Positions 31,769 to 45,740 of a stretch of DNA of 64,000 nt are shown here, piece by piece. The notes under the pieces were generated by a model. The model searched no databases and was not told the DNA's origin. It saw nothing but the letters and a program-made list of their open reading frames with translations. Each line of letters begins with the position of its first letter. The stretch's first letter is position 1. The position numbers and the translations under genes were made by a program. This DNA is from Argopecten irradians (lineage: Eukaryota; Mollusca; Bivalvia; Pectinida; Pectinidae), in the NCBI RefSeq assembly GCF_041381155.1, contig NC_091143.1, positions 37,066,679 to 37,130,678 of the forward strand, read 5' to 3'.

Positions 31769-34700
31769 ACGGCGGAAACACTAACTCTGTTCTCCACTTC
31801 GCCCACAGACAATCAATGCTAGTATAATCAACAGCAATAATATATGTAAATTGTCTCTGCAATCGTTGTATTGTTTCGACCATTATTCTATCGTTATTTA
31901 GGTTCTTTATTCAGGACAAGTCCGAACATCAATCGACCCGCGACCAGGGCCATTCAGGGCTCGTAAGCCAATCACATTGCACACTGTATGTTGGCGAAAT
32001 GTCGCTCCCACGAGGGAAGCCAATCAGACGATAGATTTCGTCCAGGTTCCAGAGGCTCGTGCGCTGATCCAAATTGATACATGCCAACCTCGTCATATGC
32101 AAATTGTGTAATGACTAGCGAACGTTCAGCTTTGTCCCAAGTTGGTTTGAGATGGGGAAGACTACATCAAGTGCGCCACAAGCTCGTCTCGGCGCTTGTC
32201 TGGTGTTGTTATCAGAATGTAGGCGAATATACAATTCTCTCTATCTCGAATTCGATTACTAAGCCTTCACATGAAGCTCATTCAATTAGAAGTAAGTTAT
32301 TGACAACCACAGACCACATCCGTGGTAATTACTAACCGTTTTGTGACTGTAATGCAATTTGATTCCCGCTCATTAAAACCTTTGAGTGAAGATAAGTTAA
32401 TAAGCTCCGAAATGGTTTCCCAATGCTAGGAGACAATGATGCATACATTTATATTACTTTGATATATTTGTAATAATGCGCATGCGCACATAGAAACACA
32501 CATAACATTTATGCATTCCGCTGAAAAAGCACTTTTGTCTAACGATTTGCAAACCTAAAGGTATTTATAGTATGGAGGCGTGCGAGGGCGTGTCTACAAG
32601 GTCCTTTCTCTTTTTGACGAAGTTGTGGATATTTTAGGAGGTTGCACAATGTATGATAACTTTCGATTTAGAATACTGAGCACTTCCTTATATTTACTTA
32701 CACAATGCGTGTATGTTGTGCGAGGTGCGTGTTATGTACCGAAACACTTTCTTCTCTTTGAAAAATATTACATATAAATCCAATGAGTGAAAAAAAACTA
32801 CATAGCCGGTTTGCTAAATATTGGAAGGGTGTGCTTATATGGATCAAATTTGTAGTTTTTATGACTAAGGTTGTATTCCATGTAAAATTGTTTTAATAAA
32901 ATGAATTTACTACTGGTCACAAAGTGTTAGGAACTTTCCACGGCGTTAGACAAGGACGGACATATTGCTCCTCCTCGAATGTCTGAGATATTTTACCACG
33001 AATAACAATATGAACAGGTAGCTCTTTCACCAAATCTATATTCAACAATCAGTTCAGTCTCGCCCAAACCACCCTGTGCCATCCATCCCACCTGTAGCGC
33101 TGTTGATTACACAACGAAATACCAGAACCAAAATAGCTTCCAAGCATTTTCCTGACATTGCTGCACACCCATCACTTCCGGTTTTGGAGAGAAGTATTAT
33201 ATATATATATATATACAAAATTACACAGATATTTGATAGAAATGTAGCATAGATATGATTTATCCTGCATAAGCAACGTAATTTGTCCAAACGTTACATG
33301 GATAATAGAAGCATAATCTAAATGGATGTAAAGCGCAATCGGTTCACGAGAGAGTTTTGTTATGGAAATGAATGATACTTCGGTCGAGTTATGAATTTTG
33401 AGAACTTAAAACTAAATTGTTTTGTTTAACCATATGTATGTAAAGATTAGTGTTTTACACGCGAATCCCATAACGTTTCATTAGGAACGACCTTTTAAGT
33501 CTAACCTATTTAACTGTAGAGGAAAAGATCAAATACGTCTATATAAGGCAATACTCTGTACTGCATATCGAATATTTCAGATTGTACCTATGATGGTGGT
33601 CAGTTTCTGTAATAGTCGGTCAACTTCCGGTCAAGCCTTAACGGCGTGAAGCGTCAATATTGATATATTGTTGGCTATTGAACTGTGTTTATTAATTTTC
33701 TCTGTATGCGATTTCTCACCGACAACGACCATTCTTATAATTCAGTGTTATCGATCGCTGCGGTGCAATTCCGGAGCCATGCGATCCGTTGTCGGTTTGC
33801 TAGATTACGTTCCCCCCCGGGAGAAGGCTGGTCCACCACTCCGCACGCGCTGTGATATATATCGGAATGGTACTCCGGAGTGTAACGAATCTCTTTTTTA
33901 TAGTTGTATACTGTACAAGAAATTGAGTCGATTTGTGTTCATGTTTTTCACGATACGTGCGACCCAAGACTGGTGGCCCGCCTCCCATGGGGCGGGACGC
34001 TCCAACATGGCGGCTGTGACGTAGCTGAGCCAGTAACACCTCATGAACTATATCAAGAGTCGTTGAGACAAATATACACACCGCCATCAAATTACTTTCA
34101 AACAGTCACAAAAATATCTCTCGGCTGTTATACATGTATATAAGTCTTCAAATAGTTCAAGCAACCGGGAGCTCTTTTTCACTCTTATACACCGATTTTT
34201 TTAATTCTTTCCCTATGAGAACTACCCATTTTTTAATGCTTAGAACATGCAGAAGCTTTATTTGAATTTTTTTTCACATTATTTAAAAGAAAAGTAAAAG
34301 TTTTCATTAAAGCTGACAAAGGAATGATTTTGATGTATTTCATATATGATTATTTGGTAAATACTAGAAATACTATTCCATTTGTGTGTGCAATTATGCA
34401 GAGTAGCAAAAATGATGGGAAATTAAGCAGTGATCTGATTATAGAATGTATTCCCTCTGAAATCGCATTCTTATTCATATTTTTTTCCACAAAATCACAG
34501 CACTGCTTTTATAACGAGTACTGATTTGGAATTCTCCTTATTGTTATACGATCAAGCCATCTAAATGCTAATACAAGTATTGACTAGGATAGTCTGCCGA
34601 AGGCTCGTGCGAAAACAGTTATCGTTATTTTAAAGTCGAGAGTTTGATCAGCTATTGCGTGGCTGTCGGGCCCGATAAACGGGTGTCGCTATCTGCCAGA

Positions 34701-36193
34701 ACATGTGCAGAATAAATTGTAACAGCACGCACTTGCTAGATGCTGTGTTTTCATGGACTTTTAACATGTGAATATAATAAGTTATGTCATTAATTTCTTC
34801 GCAGGCCATTACAAGTTATTCAACTCCATTAAAATGTCTTTGTCAACAAATTAAAAGTTCATTAGCCAAACAAATCCTCTCAATAATGCTTTGAAGTAAG
34901 CTACATTTCTAGAACTAGTAAATAATTTGAAGGAAAGGCGTTAAAATTGCACCTGCTGCTCCCGTTATATAATTGTGGAAGGCGACTGGAATCTTATTCT
35001 TTCTCTTCCTAACTGACTTTGTCGTTCTTCACGTCTCCCTTGACACCGCCTCACATGAGCGTTCGTCCCCGTGAAGAAGGCTCAAGGTTCTATCACCTGG
35101 CCGAAACACACCAAAAGTAGTCAGCATAAAGTGGGTGGGACGACTGGGTTGGGTGTCTTCGGAAACATTCTTCAGTGAGATAGCGCTATAGAAAATGGGT
35201 TTCCACTATCGCAGAGAGACACCGGAGGCCATATTTAAATAATTTTGGGACCATTTTAATTAATGTCTGCTACTCTTAATGCAGAGTAAACTTTTGATAT
35301 TCCCGACTGTTGGATTCTACCCCTGGGTTTACAACTGTCACCCTATGCGGGGGTAGGGAACAACAGGGTACTGGACTCGGGCTGTAGGGATATAAGGCGG
35401 TCACCGTGGGCTCGGGAGAGCGGCTCTTATATTCTGATTGCCTCAGTGCAAACCAAAAGTGATTACACCTTATCATTTATCTCGGACCAGATATCAACTG
35501 CTAGTAATTTCCGGATTTCCCGCTCCACAGAACAGGCCTGTTTTTACTTATAACCGGGAGACATCCTTTCAATAAGAGTATCTGGTAGTTAACGCCTGTG
35601 TGACGCGGTCTAGATTGAATTTGGAACAGATTTCGAATATAGAGAGCATAATAATATTGGAAACGATGGTAGGAATTCGCTTAAAGTTTACGATTTTTTA
35701 GAACAAAATCCAAATACGACATCATTTGTTTTCCAAATACGACGCCATTTGTTTAGAGGGATGAATCTTAGGCCATACAAGTCGTTCTTCTGAAAGTAAC
35801 AAGGACAAATAGAATTCGATTTTCTCCGTGTCGTTTCCAGAACAGTTTATCGAGATTCAGACATGATTGATTCACAACCGTGTATAGTTGTCTGAATGGC
35901 TGCCTTTGTGATGTTTTCTAAGATAGAGCGATAAAGGATATGAAGCAGCCATCTTAATGGTCCACAGATCAAATTCACAAACATCAATAATGTTTTATCA
36001 TATCCACTGCCATTACAAAGCAACAGAATAAATCTGGATTTCTTATGAAGTCAAACATAATATTCGTACCAAAAAAACGTCAAATTGGAGTTGAATCTGA
36101 CGAAATTAAGACTAAAATCTGCATTTTCTCAATACCAATTGCCACACACAGTACAGTTGTAACCCAAGTTGTTTAATCACCGAGACCGACTGT
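31769..36193. other. 4.4-kb gene-free, mostly unique DNA
   Basis: No convincing gene. It contains a fragment TGTATGTTGTGCGAGGTGCG (about 32711-32730) shared with 11.48 kb, a TA run near 33195-33212, a TATA-like CTATATAAGG near 33540, and a YY1/Sp1-type cluster at 33989-34023. The frame at 33668-34024 (118 codons) runs across that cluster and has no domain. Confidence 0.45.
33989..34023 (+). promoter_or_regulatory. Sp1 / YY1 / CRE-like promoter cluster
   Basis: Within 35 bp are a GC box (GGGGCGGGAC, 33989-33998), a good YY1 site (CCAACATGGCGGC, 34002-34014) and a CRE half (TGACGTA, 34017-34023). In animals YY1 sites of this form often sit just downstream of the start of TATA-less promoters and are oriented with the gene, which would suggest a plus-strand start near 33.99-34.0 kb. 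I could not find the following exon. Confidence 0.35.
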
Positions 36194-39100
36194 AAATCAG
36201 GGGACAGAACGGTGAAATTAGGGAACAGAATGGTGAAATCAGGGGACAGAATGGCGAAATCAGGGGACAGAATGGTGAAATCAGGGGACAGAATGGCGAA
36301 ATCAGGGGACAGAATGGCGAAATTAGGAGACAGAATGGTGAAATTAGGGAACAGAATGGTGAAATCAGGGGACAGAATGATATAATCAGGGAACATAATG
36401 GTGAAATCAGAGGACAGAATGGTGAAGTCAGGGGACAAAATTGGTGAAATCTGGAAACAGAATGGTGACATTAGGGGACAAATTGTTGAAATAAGGAGAA
36501 AGAAAGTTGAAATCAGGGGACAAAATTGTGAAATCAGGAGACCGAATGGTGAAATTACGGAACAGAATGGTGACATCGGGGAAAAATGATGAAATCAGGG
36601 AACAGAATGGTGAAATCAGGGGACTAAATGGTGAAATCAGGGGACAGAGTGATGAAATTGGGGGACAGAATGGTGAAAACAGTGAACAGAGTGGTGAAAT
36701 CAGGGAACAGAAAGGTGAAATCAGGGGACAAAATGGTGAAATCAGGAATCAGAGTGATGAAATCACGGAACAGAATGGTGAAATCAAAGAACAGAATGGT
36801 AAAATCAGGGAACAGAATGGTGAAATCAGGGAACAGAATGGTAAAATCAGAGAACAAAATGGTGAAATCAGAGGGCAAAGTTGGCGAAATCAGGGGACAG
36901 AATGGCGAAATCAGGGGACAGAATGGTGAAATTAGGAGACAGAATGGTGAAATTAGGGAACAGAATGGTGAAATCAGGGGACAGAATGATATAATCAGGG
37001 AACTGAATGGTAAAATCAGAGACCAGAATGGTGAAATCAGGGAACAGAATGGTGAAATCAGAGGATAGAATGGTGAAGTCAGAGGACAAAATTGGTGAAA
37101 TCTGGAAACAGAATGGTGACATTAGGGGACAAATTGTTGAAATAAGGAGAAAGAATGTTGAAATCAGGGGACAAAATTGTGAAATCAGGAGACCGAATGG
37201 TGAAATTACGGAACAGAATGGTACCATCGGGGAAAAAATGATGAAATCAGGGAACAGAATGGTGAAATCAGGGGACTAAATGGTGAAATCAGGGGACAGA
37301 GTGATGAAATTGGGGAACAGAATGGTGAAAACAGTGAACAGAGTGGCGAAATCAGGGAACAGAAAGGTGAAATCAGGTTACAAAATGGTGAAATCAGGAA
37401 TCAGAGTGATGAAATCAGGGAACAGAATGGTGAAATCAGGGAACATAATGGTGAAATCAGGGAACAGAATGGTAAAATCAGAGAACAAAATGGTGAAATC
37501 AGAGGACAAAGTTGGTGAAGTCAGGGAACAGATTTGTGAAATCAGGGGACAAAATGGTGAAATCAGGGGACAGAATGGTGAAGTCAGGGGACAGAACGGT
37601 GAATCATAAGACACAATGGTGAAATCGGGGAACAGAAATGGTAAAATCGGAGGAACAGAATGGTGAATTCGGGGAAAGAATGGTGAAATCCCGTAACAGA
37701 ATGGTGAAATCAGGGGACAGAAAGGCGAAATCGGGGGACAGAATGGTGAAATCAGGGGATAGAATGGTGAAGTCAGGTGACAGAATGGTGAAATCGGGGA
37801 ACAAAATGTAAAATCGGGGAACAGAATGGTGAAGCAGAAGACAAAATGGTAAAATCGGAGCACAGAATGGTGTAAAATCGGGGAAAGAATGGTGAAATCC
37901 GGTTATAGAATGGTGAAATCAGGGACAGAATGGTGTAAAATCGGGGGGCACAGAATGGTGAATTCGGGGAACAGAATAGTGAAATCGGGGGAATAGAATG
38001 GTGAAATTAGGGAACAGAATGGTGAAATCAGGGAACAGAATGGTGAATTCGGGGAACAGAATAGTGAAATTGGGGAATAGAATGGTGAAATTAGGGAACA
38101 GAATGGTGAAATCAGAGAACAGAATGGTGAAATCGGGGACCAGAATGGCGAAATCGTGAAACAGAATGGTGAAATCAGGGGACAGAAATGGTGAAATCAG
38201 GGGACAGAATGGTGAATCAGGTGACAGAATGGTGAAATCGGGGAACAAAGTTGAAAAGTCGGGTAACAGAATGGTGAATCAGAAGACAAAATGGTGAAAT
38301 CGGGGAACAGAATGGCGAAATCGTGAAACAGAATGGTAAAATCGGAGGACAGAATGGTGAAATCGGGGGAAAGAATGGTGAAATCCGGTAACAGAATGGT
38401 GAAATCAGGGGACAGAATGTTGAAATCGGGGGACAGAATGGTGAATTCAGGGAACAGAATAGTGAAATTAGGGAATAGAATGGTGAAATTAGGGAACAGA
38501 ATAGTGAAATTAGGGAATAGAATGGTGAAATTAGGGAACAGAATGGTCAAATCAGGAGACAGGATGGTGAAATCAGGGAACAGAATGGTGAAACAGGGAA
38601 CAGAGTGGTGAATCAGGGAACAGAGTGGTGAAATCAGGGGAACAGAATGGTGAAATCAGGGAACAGAATGGTGAAATCGGGGAACAGAATGGTGAAATCA
38701 GGGGATAGAATGGTGAAGTCAGGTGACAGAATGGTGAAATCGGGGAACAAAATTGTAAATCGGGAAACAGAATGGTGAAATCAGGGACAAATGGTAAAAT
38801 CGGGACAGATGGTGAAATCGGGGAACAGAATGGTGAAATCGGGGGAACAGAATGGTGAAATCGGGGACAGAAGGTGAAATCGGGAACAGAATGGTGAAAT
38901 TGGGAACAGAATGGTGAAATCGGGGAACAGAATGGTGAAATCAGGGAAAGAATGGTGAAATCGGGAACAGAATGGTGAAATCAGGGAACAGAATGGTGAA
39001 ATCAGGGAACAGAATGGTGAAATCAGGGAACAGAATGGTGAAATCAGGGAACAGAATGGTGAAATCAGGGAACAGAATGGTGAAATCGGGGAACAGAATG

Positions 39101-41187
39101 GTGAAATCAGGGAACAGAATGGTGAAATCGGAGGACAAAATGGTGAAATCTAGGGAACAGAATGGTGAAATGGGAACAGAATGGTGAAACTGGAACAGAA
39201 TGGTGAAATCGGGGACAGAAAGGTGAAATCAGGGGACAGAATGGTGAAGTCAGGTGACAGAATGGTGAAATCGGGGAACAAAATGGTAAAGTCGGGGAAC
39301 AGAATGGTGAATCAGAAGACAAAATGGTGAAATCGGGGAACAGAATGGCGAAATCGTGAAACAGAATGGAAAATCGGAGGACAGAATGGTGAAATCAGGG
39401 AAAGAATGGTGAAATGGAACAGAATGGTGAAATCAGGGAAGAATGGTGAAATCGGAACAGAATGGTGAAATCAGGGGAACAGAATGGTGAAATCAGGGAA
39501 CAGAATGGTGAAAAGGGAACAGAATGGAAATTAGGGAATAGAATGGTGAAATTAGGGAACAGAATGGTCAAATCAGGAGACAGGATGGTGAAATCAGGGA
39601 ACAGAATGGTGAAAACAGGGAACAGAGTGGTGAAATCAGGGAACAGAGTGGTGAAATCAGGGAACAGAATGGTGAAATCAGGGAAGAATGGTGAAATCGG
39701 GGAACAGAATGGTGAAATCAGGGGACAGAATGGTGAAGTCAGGTGACAGAATGGTGAAATCGGGGAACAGAATGGTAAAATCGGGGAACAGAATGGTGAA
39801 GCAGAAGACAAAATGGTAAAATCGGAGCACAGAATGGTGAAATCGGGGAAAGAATGGTGAAATCCGGTTATAGAATGGTGAAATCAGGGGACAGAATGGT
39901 GAAATCGGGGCAGAATGGTGAATTCGGGGAACAGAATAGTGAAATTGGGGAATAGAATGGTGAAATTAGGGAACAGAATGGTCAAATCAGGAGACAGGAT
40001 GGTGAAATCAGGGAACAGAATGGTGAAAACAGGGAACAGAGTGGTGAAATCAGGGAACAGAATGGTGAAATCAAGGAACAGAATGGTGAAATCGGGGACC
40101 AGAATGGCGAAATCGTGAAACAGAATGGTAAAATCGGAGGACAAAATGGTGAAATTAGGGAACAGAATGGTGAAATCAGGGGACAGAATGGTGAAATCGG
40201 GTAACAGAATGGTGAAATCAGGGGACAGAATGGTGAAATCAGGGGACAGAATGGTGAAATCGGGGAACAGAAAGGTGAAATCAGGGGACAGAATGGTGAA
40301 GTCAGGTGACAGAATGGTGAAATCGGGGAACAGAATGGTGAAATCAGGGGACAGAATGGTGAAATCGGGGAACAGAAAGGTGAAATCAGGGGACAGAATG
40401 GTGAAGTCAGGTGACAGAATGGTGAAATCGGGGAACAAATTGTAAAGTCGGGGAACAGAATGGTGAATCAGAAGACAAAATGGTGAAATCGGGGAACAGA
40501 ATGGCGAAATCGTGAAACAGAATGGTAAAATCGGAGGACAGAATGGTGAAATCGGGGGAAAGAATGGTGAAATCCGGTAACAGAATGGTGAAATCAGGGG
40601 ACAGAATGTTGAAATCGGGGGACAGAATGGTGAATTCAGGGAACAGAATAGTGAAATTAGGGAATAGAATGGTGAAATTAGGGAACAGAATGGTCAAATC
40701 AGGAGACAGGATGGTGAAATCAGGGAACAGAATGGTGAAGTCAGGAATGGTGAAATCGGGGAACAAAGTTGTAAAGTCGGGGAACAGAATGGTGAATCAG
40801 AAGACAAAATGGTGAAATCGGGGAACAGAATGGCGAAATCGTGAAACAGAATGGAAAAATCGGAGGACAGAATGGTGAAATCGGGGGAAAGAATGGTGAA
40901 ATCCGGTAACAGAATGGTGAAATCAGGGGACAGAATGTTGAAATCGGGGGACAGAATGGTGAATTCAGGGAACAGAATAGTGAAATTAGGGAATAGAATG
41001 GTGAAATTAGGGAATAGAATGGTCAAATCAGGAGACAGGATGGTGAAATCAGGGAACAGAATGGTGAAAACAGGGAACAGAGTGGTGAAATCAGGGAACA
41101 GAATGGTGAAATCAGGGAACAGAATGGTGAAAGCGGGGAATAGAATGGTGAAATCGGGGGACAGAATAGTGAAATCGAGGGACAATA
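36194..41187. repeat. 5-kb minisatellite of 21-bp units with 651-bp higher-order period
   Basis: About 238 units of GAAATCAGGGAACAGAATGG plus T, with the frequent variants GGGGACAGAATGG and GGGGAACAGAATGG. In the first 1.4 kb a variant run (CTGGAAACAGAATGGTGACA at 36451 and again at 37102) shows a higher-order period of 651 bp, exactly 31 units. A different variant run starting GAAGACAAAATGGTGAAATC recurs at about 38281, 39317, 40470 and 40800. Single-base indels become common after about 37600. Because 21 is divisible by three and the unit has a stop in only two of six frames, long heptapeptide-repeat frames appear on both strands (NGEIREQ and MVKSGNR plus, FTILFPD minus). No upstream gene structure supports expression. 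Confidence 0.95.
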
Positions 41188-44100
41188 AATTTTATTTCCC
41201 TATATAACCATTTTGAACTCAATGAAAATATCTCCCAACTCTTGACCTGGTCGACTATTCTTGTACTCTTGTGAATTCATTCTAACAGTTTTGATAACAA
41301 ATTTAAAAATACGGTGTTTCCGTTTTTCAGATATTAAAGAAATGTGCCATATTAAATTATCAGTATTAGAAAAAAATCGATGAATACGTCATTGTACTTC
41401 CGGTTCCGGTGGCGCAAGGTTCGTGTTATTCCTGATCGACTTGTTATGTCACGAACTGCCTGTCTCCCGATCCGAAAGGGCGTCCAAGACGTTGTCTGTA
41501 CGTGGTCCTTTGTTTAAGACAATGAATCTAGACTCTACATAATACATTATGTATCAGCCATCTTACTTTGTAAGAACAGGTCGTTATTGACGGCCATAAT
41601 TACTATGTGATAGGCTGTCACACGTGCACTGCACGAGATCTGAAGGTTGAAAGAGTACATTTGTATCAATCTGTTTGATATATTACAGGTAACATTGGTG
41701 TTAATAAATAATTAGATTGATTGACACTTACACCTAGCGGGCGAGAGTGTACATTGGTCAATAATAAGTGTTATATGGTGTCAGAGGTATCGATGAAAAA
41801 CAGCATCTGTTAGGCCAGGAATGACACCCGACACGGGTACACGTAGTCCGCTAAACCTAACTATATATTACTTTTTTATTATTATTATATTATATTATAT
41901 ATATTGGGCAAAATTAATAAAAACTGATATACACATGCTGGCTTTGCGGACTAGGGTACATATACACATGTACACTCATCCTTATTAGAATCTGGTTAAT
42001 TTGCGTTAATTAATTATTACGTAAGTTTGATTAATCCCACACTTTTTAAAAGAACTAAATAAAAGATAAATAGTTATTGTCTAAAAAATCTTTAATAGAA
42101 AGCGCAGTTGAGTGATCCTGGAGAACAAAGTCAAATTTATTCATTACGCAAACGACCTTGAAAAAATAGAATAGTTAATGATATATATCTGTATGTACAA
42201 AGAATAATGTTCGACATGACACGACCAGGTGTTTTTGAACGCAAGCGTCTTTGCCTATTCGAACAGATCGTATCCATACGGTGCGAGGCATGGACTAAAC
42301 TTATCGTTTAAAACATGGTCACAATATTCGGTTACTTGAGCTGCTAAACTAGTGTAATATCATGTGAGGGGGAGAAACAAAGGGCAATAACTCTGATGGA
42401 TCATCAACACAGAGCGACAGTGGACTAAAACAAAAATGAAGGGCATTGACAAAAATCAAGATCGAATTCATTCCAATATGACCATAAATTAAGTATCAAA
42501 AATTAATTTACATGTTGTCATAGATAAAAAAAATGAATAGATTGGTGTCATATGAAAATGTTGGTAATTTGTATGAATGATAAGGACTCCGACCTTATCA
42601 CAACACATTCAACATGACTTCCCGAAAAATACGTATTTACGACTTTTGGGTAATAAGTCAACTGTATTCCAATCACACTCAAATCCTCCTTATTCCACTT
42701 GTAGCGGAGAAACTAATGACTTTAAATTTCAACTTCCAATTAACGGAAGCCTAAAACAGTGCTCAGTGTTGAGAAATCCCAACTAGGCCTGCTAATTTGC
42801 ACTGCCAGATATTAGATTGTTCACTTCTCCAAAAGGTCGATGTTAAAATGAGACTATCATGTCGATGAAGGTTTTTGCAGGCGCGTTCGAGTCGGCCATT
42901 AAATAATGCGACGCACATGGAAAAGAGTGTCTATTTTTTGCCGGCTTTCTCGCATCCCCCAATTGGATTAGATTATTGAATTATGGACATTCATGTCGCG
43001 TTCGATGAGCACTAAGTAATTGCAAGCTTTTGATTGGCTGTTGAGACGTGACGGCGAAGATATCGACGATTACACACGGTTTCTTTCTCTCGATACACAT
43101 TGCCCTATGTATTGTATCGAACTAGCCTTTATGTCAAAGTGCGCTCGATACCATGTGCGGTTAAATAAAGCAAAACATGAATATATACAAAGGTACACTA
43201 TCTGCAGTTGATTTATATTTAATCAGAGGAATATTTTGTTACTTAATAGGTGACCATGGAATATTAATAGCACCGTCATTGGTTTGCAAGATACTATTTG
43301 ATTATGAAATCTAGCTCAAATGAACTTGACGCAGTATAGATACCTATGTCTATTATAAGTACAATGTTGTGTATACAATTGATCATTCTGCTGTGCCGTC
43401 AAATCTCCCAGGAGGCGGGTAAAACATACCACGCACATTTCACCTCATCCTTGTCGATCTCCAAAGTCTTCGATCCTATTGCTGCGGCAGCCTGGAGACG
43501 GAGAAGTATGCATTAGTGGTGGGCGGAGTTGAGCACGTGAGAGGGGCGTGGCCATGAAACAGATGTCCGTCATAAATCGACATTGCCACGTGCACAACTG
43601 AGTTTCTCATCAAGAGGGCGAACGCTAATCCATACCGACCGGCGAAGCCAAATTTGAAACTCATATCTGTAAATTATATAGCTGAGCGGAAATTATCATT
43701 GACCAAGCAGGATTCAATTTCTTCCACTGACTAGCTTCAGATGTGTCTTCAGTGAGGTGCAGGCTATGTGTATGTGTACGCGCGCGTTACTGCCAGCGTC
43801 TACATCACTCCACGCAGACTTTATTCGCAATAATATCAATTCGTCAGACCTAATGGATATTTATCACTGGAAACAAACTCCGAGTTCACGCGGGAATCGA
43901 AACTGCAAAAACAGCGGCATCTTGCGCGCCCCGAGAAAACAATCGCCTTAACCATCGTTCTGGTATCAGAAAACATAAAACAATCCCGAAGCGATGTAAA
44001 TCACCAGTGCCGCCTTAATTTGCACTTTTTCAAGACTCATGTGACTGGGATGAAGTCACAGCGATCTTTATTTCTGCTATCCACTGGTGTTATATCGCTT

Positions 44101-45740
44101 TTCATCGGTACAAACCATAAACCCTAACACATGCGTTTTTTTCCTTCTCTCCCTTCACAATAAAGTCTCATTTTTATTTCTTTTCTTTTCTTTTTTCTTA
44201 AACTTTGCATGCCCAATCAGACAACGAGAATCGTGTGCAGCAGAGCTACTCCGCTACGTGTTAGTGTGTACCCAATCAAAACAGGGAAATAAATGAGAAT
44301 TTCATGACAAAACAAGAGCCGCAATTATTGTTTGAAATATAACCATTTGTCGAATTCCTTCCATCCGAACGATGTCTGTTATTGCAACATATGTTCTTCA
44401 TATGCGAAATCCAAGAAAAAATCTGCCTGAATTTTGTAAAGAAATGTGAATTAAGGAAAATAAATGGATTGGGTTTCCCTTCTATTGACACACGAGCGTA
44501 CAGTAATTGCAACAAATACAACGTTCCATCTCTATAACAAGTTTGACATCCAGTCAGGAAAAGTGCATGTGTTTTAGGTCAATCGACGAATGATGAATGA
44601 TCTTTGAATCATTTGAAAAAAAACGTAAATTACCATGTGCCCTTCCTGTCCAAGTCTTACAAGAAGCCCGTGTAAGTCCAGACACTAACGGGGCGATGGT
44701 TTAGTGTATGTGCGTGATGCTGACATAATGTTCGTGATGCTGTATATGACAATGAAGCACGTGCAATGGGATGATATTGCTACCTTTTACGGTAATAAAC
44801 AGGATTTTTCAATTGAGGTCGATGGGTCGGCACGTGAGCGCGCTTATGCCGAACCCTTGGACAGACGTGAATGCAAATTGCCATAAATTACTAACATGTA
44901 GTGAAACACACTTCACTACCATACTCTTTGTTTCCGTGGCTAAGAAATCCATATTACAACGTTATTGTCGTATGAGAGGAAAGCTTACCGCGGGGCCCAG
45001 CTGGTCCCCCGCCCCGTGTCTGTACTCTCAGCTAAACCATGCTATCTGTCTCAGTTATGCATGGATAGAGTACGAACCCAAATTATACCGTTTGTGTAAC
45101 GTAGACGGACGGCATACGTGCATTTGATATCGTCAATGATTGGTATGATTAATAATTAATTGGACATCATATCAGTACAGCTCTATGATAATAAAAATGT
45201 AAACGTCGAGATTTTTTCTGTTCACAGAAGTATGTCCGTTCCCGATCCTGGAAGATTCTGTGTTCACTCAACTGTCCTATAGATTACGATGTTGGCGTAT
45301 TTCGGCTACCTTTAACTAATCAATACATTAATGACGCCCTTTATCAGGTCTAATTACAGTTTTTTGCTAACGATTTTTCCCCTCTGTCGGTCATCCTTGG
45401 AGATAAAATTGTTGAATCTTAAATTATGTCGATTCCGATAAGTCATTAAACTTACCAATGAAAAATAGATTACGCGAAAACGTTGCCATTTTATCTCAGT
45501 GGTACTTAATTATTTATCAGTGAAGGGAATTATTGATTAAAGTTGATTGTTGATTAGAAAAAACTTAAAAATCATTTTCAATGGTATCTTGTTGATTTAT
45601 TTTGCATAATCAAAGAACAATTTCAATATGACAGTTGTGAGATTGATTTATAAATAGTGAAATGATTTAGCTAATCTATAATTCAAACATTGAAAATTGA
45701 AAATGAAATTTTGCAATGCCACTGAGGTACATGTTTTATC
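41188..45740. other. 4.5-kb gene-free, mostly unique DNA
   Basis: No convincing gene. Most frames are below 120 codons and lack domains. A GC-box and E-box cluster lies at 43521-43553. The complexity and the absence of repeats contrast with the neighbours and would fit an intron or a regulatory domain of a gene outside the window. Confidence 0.45.
43521..43553. promoter_or_regulatory. GC-box / E-box / KLF motif cluster
   Basis: GGGCGGAG (43521-43528), CACGTG (43534-43539) and GGGGCGTGGCC (43543-43553) lie within 33 bp. The first and last words are the pair that is duplicated at 24806-24906. This could be a promoter or enhancer; no adjacent exon is visible. Confidence 0.35.

Noticed and set aside
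33668-34024. 118-codon plus-strand frame
   Set aside because: Runs across a promoter-like motif cluster and shows no domain or conserved-looking segment.
36112-41207. Many open frames of 60-184 codons on both strands with heptapeptide repeats
   Set aside because: They follow from a 21-bp unit lacking stops in four frames; there are no start or splice context, no non-repeat domain, and indels shift the frame repeatedly.
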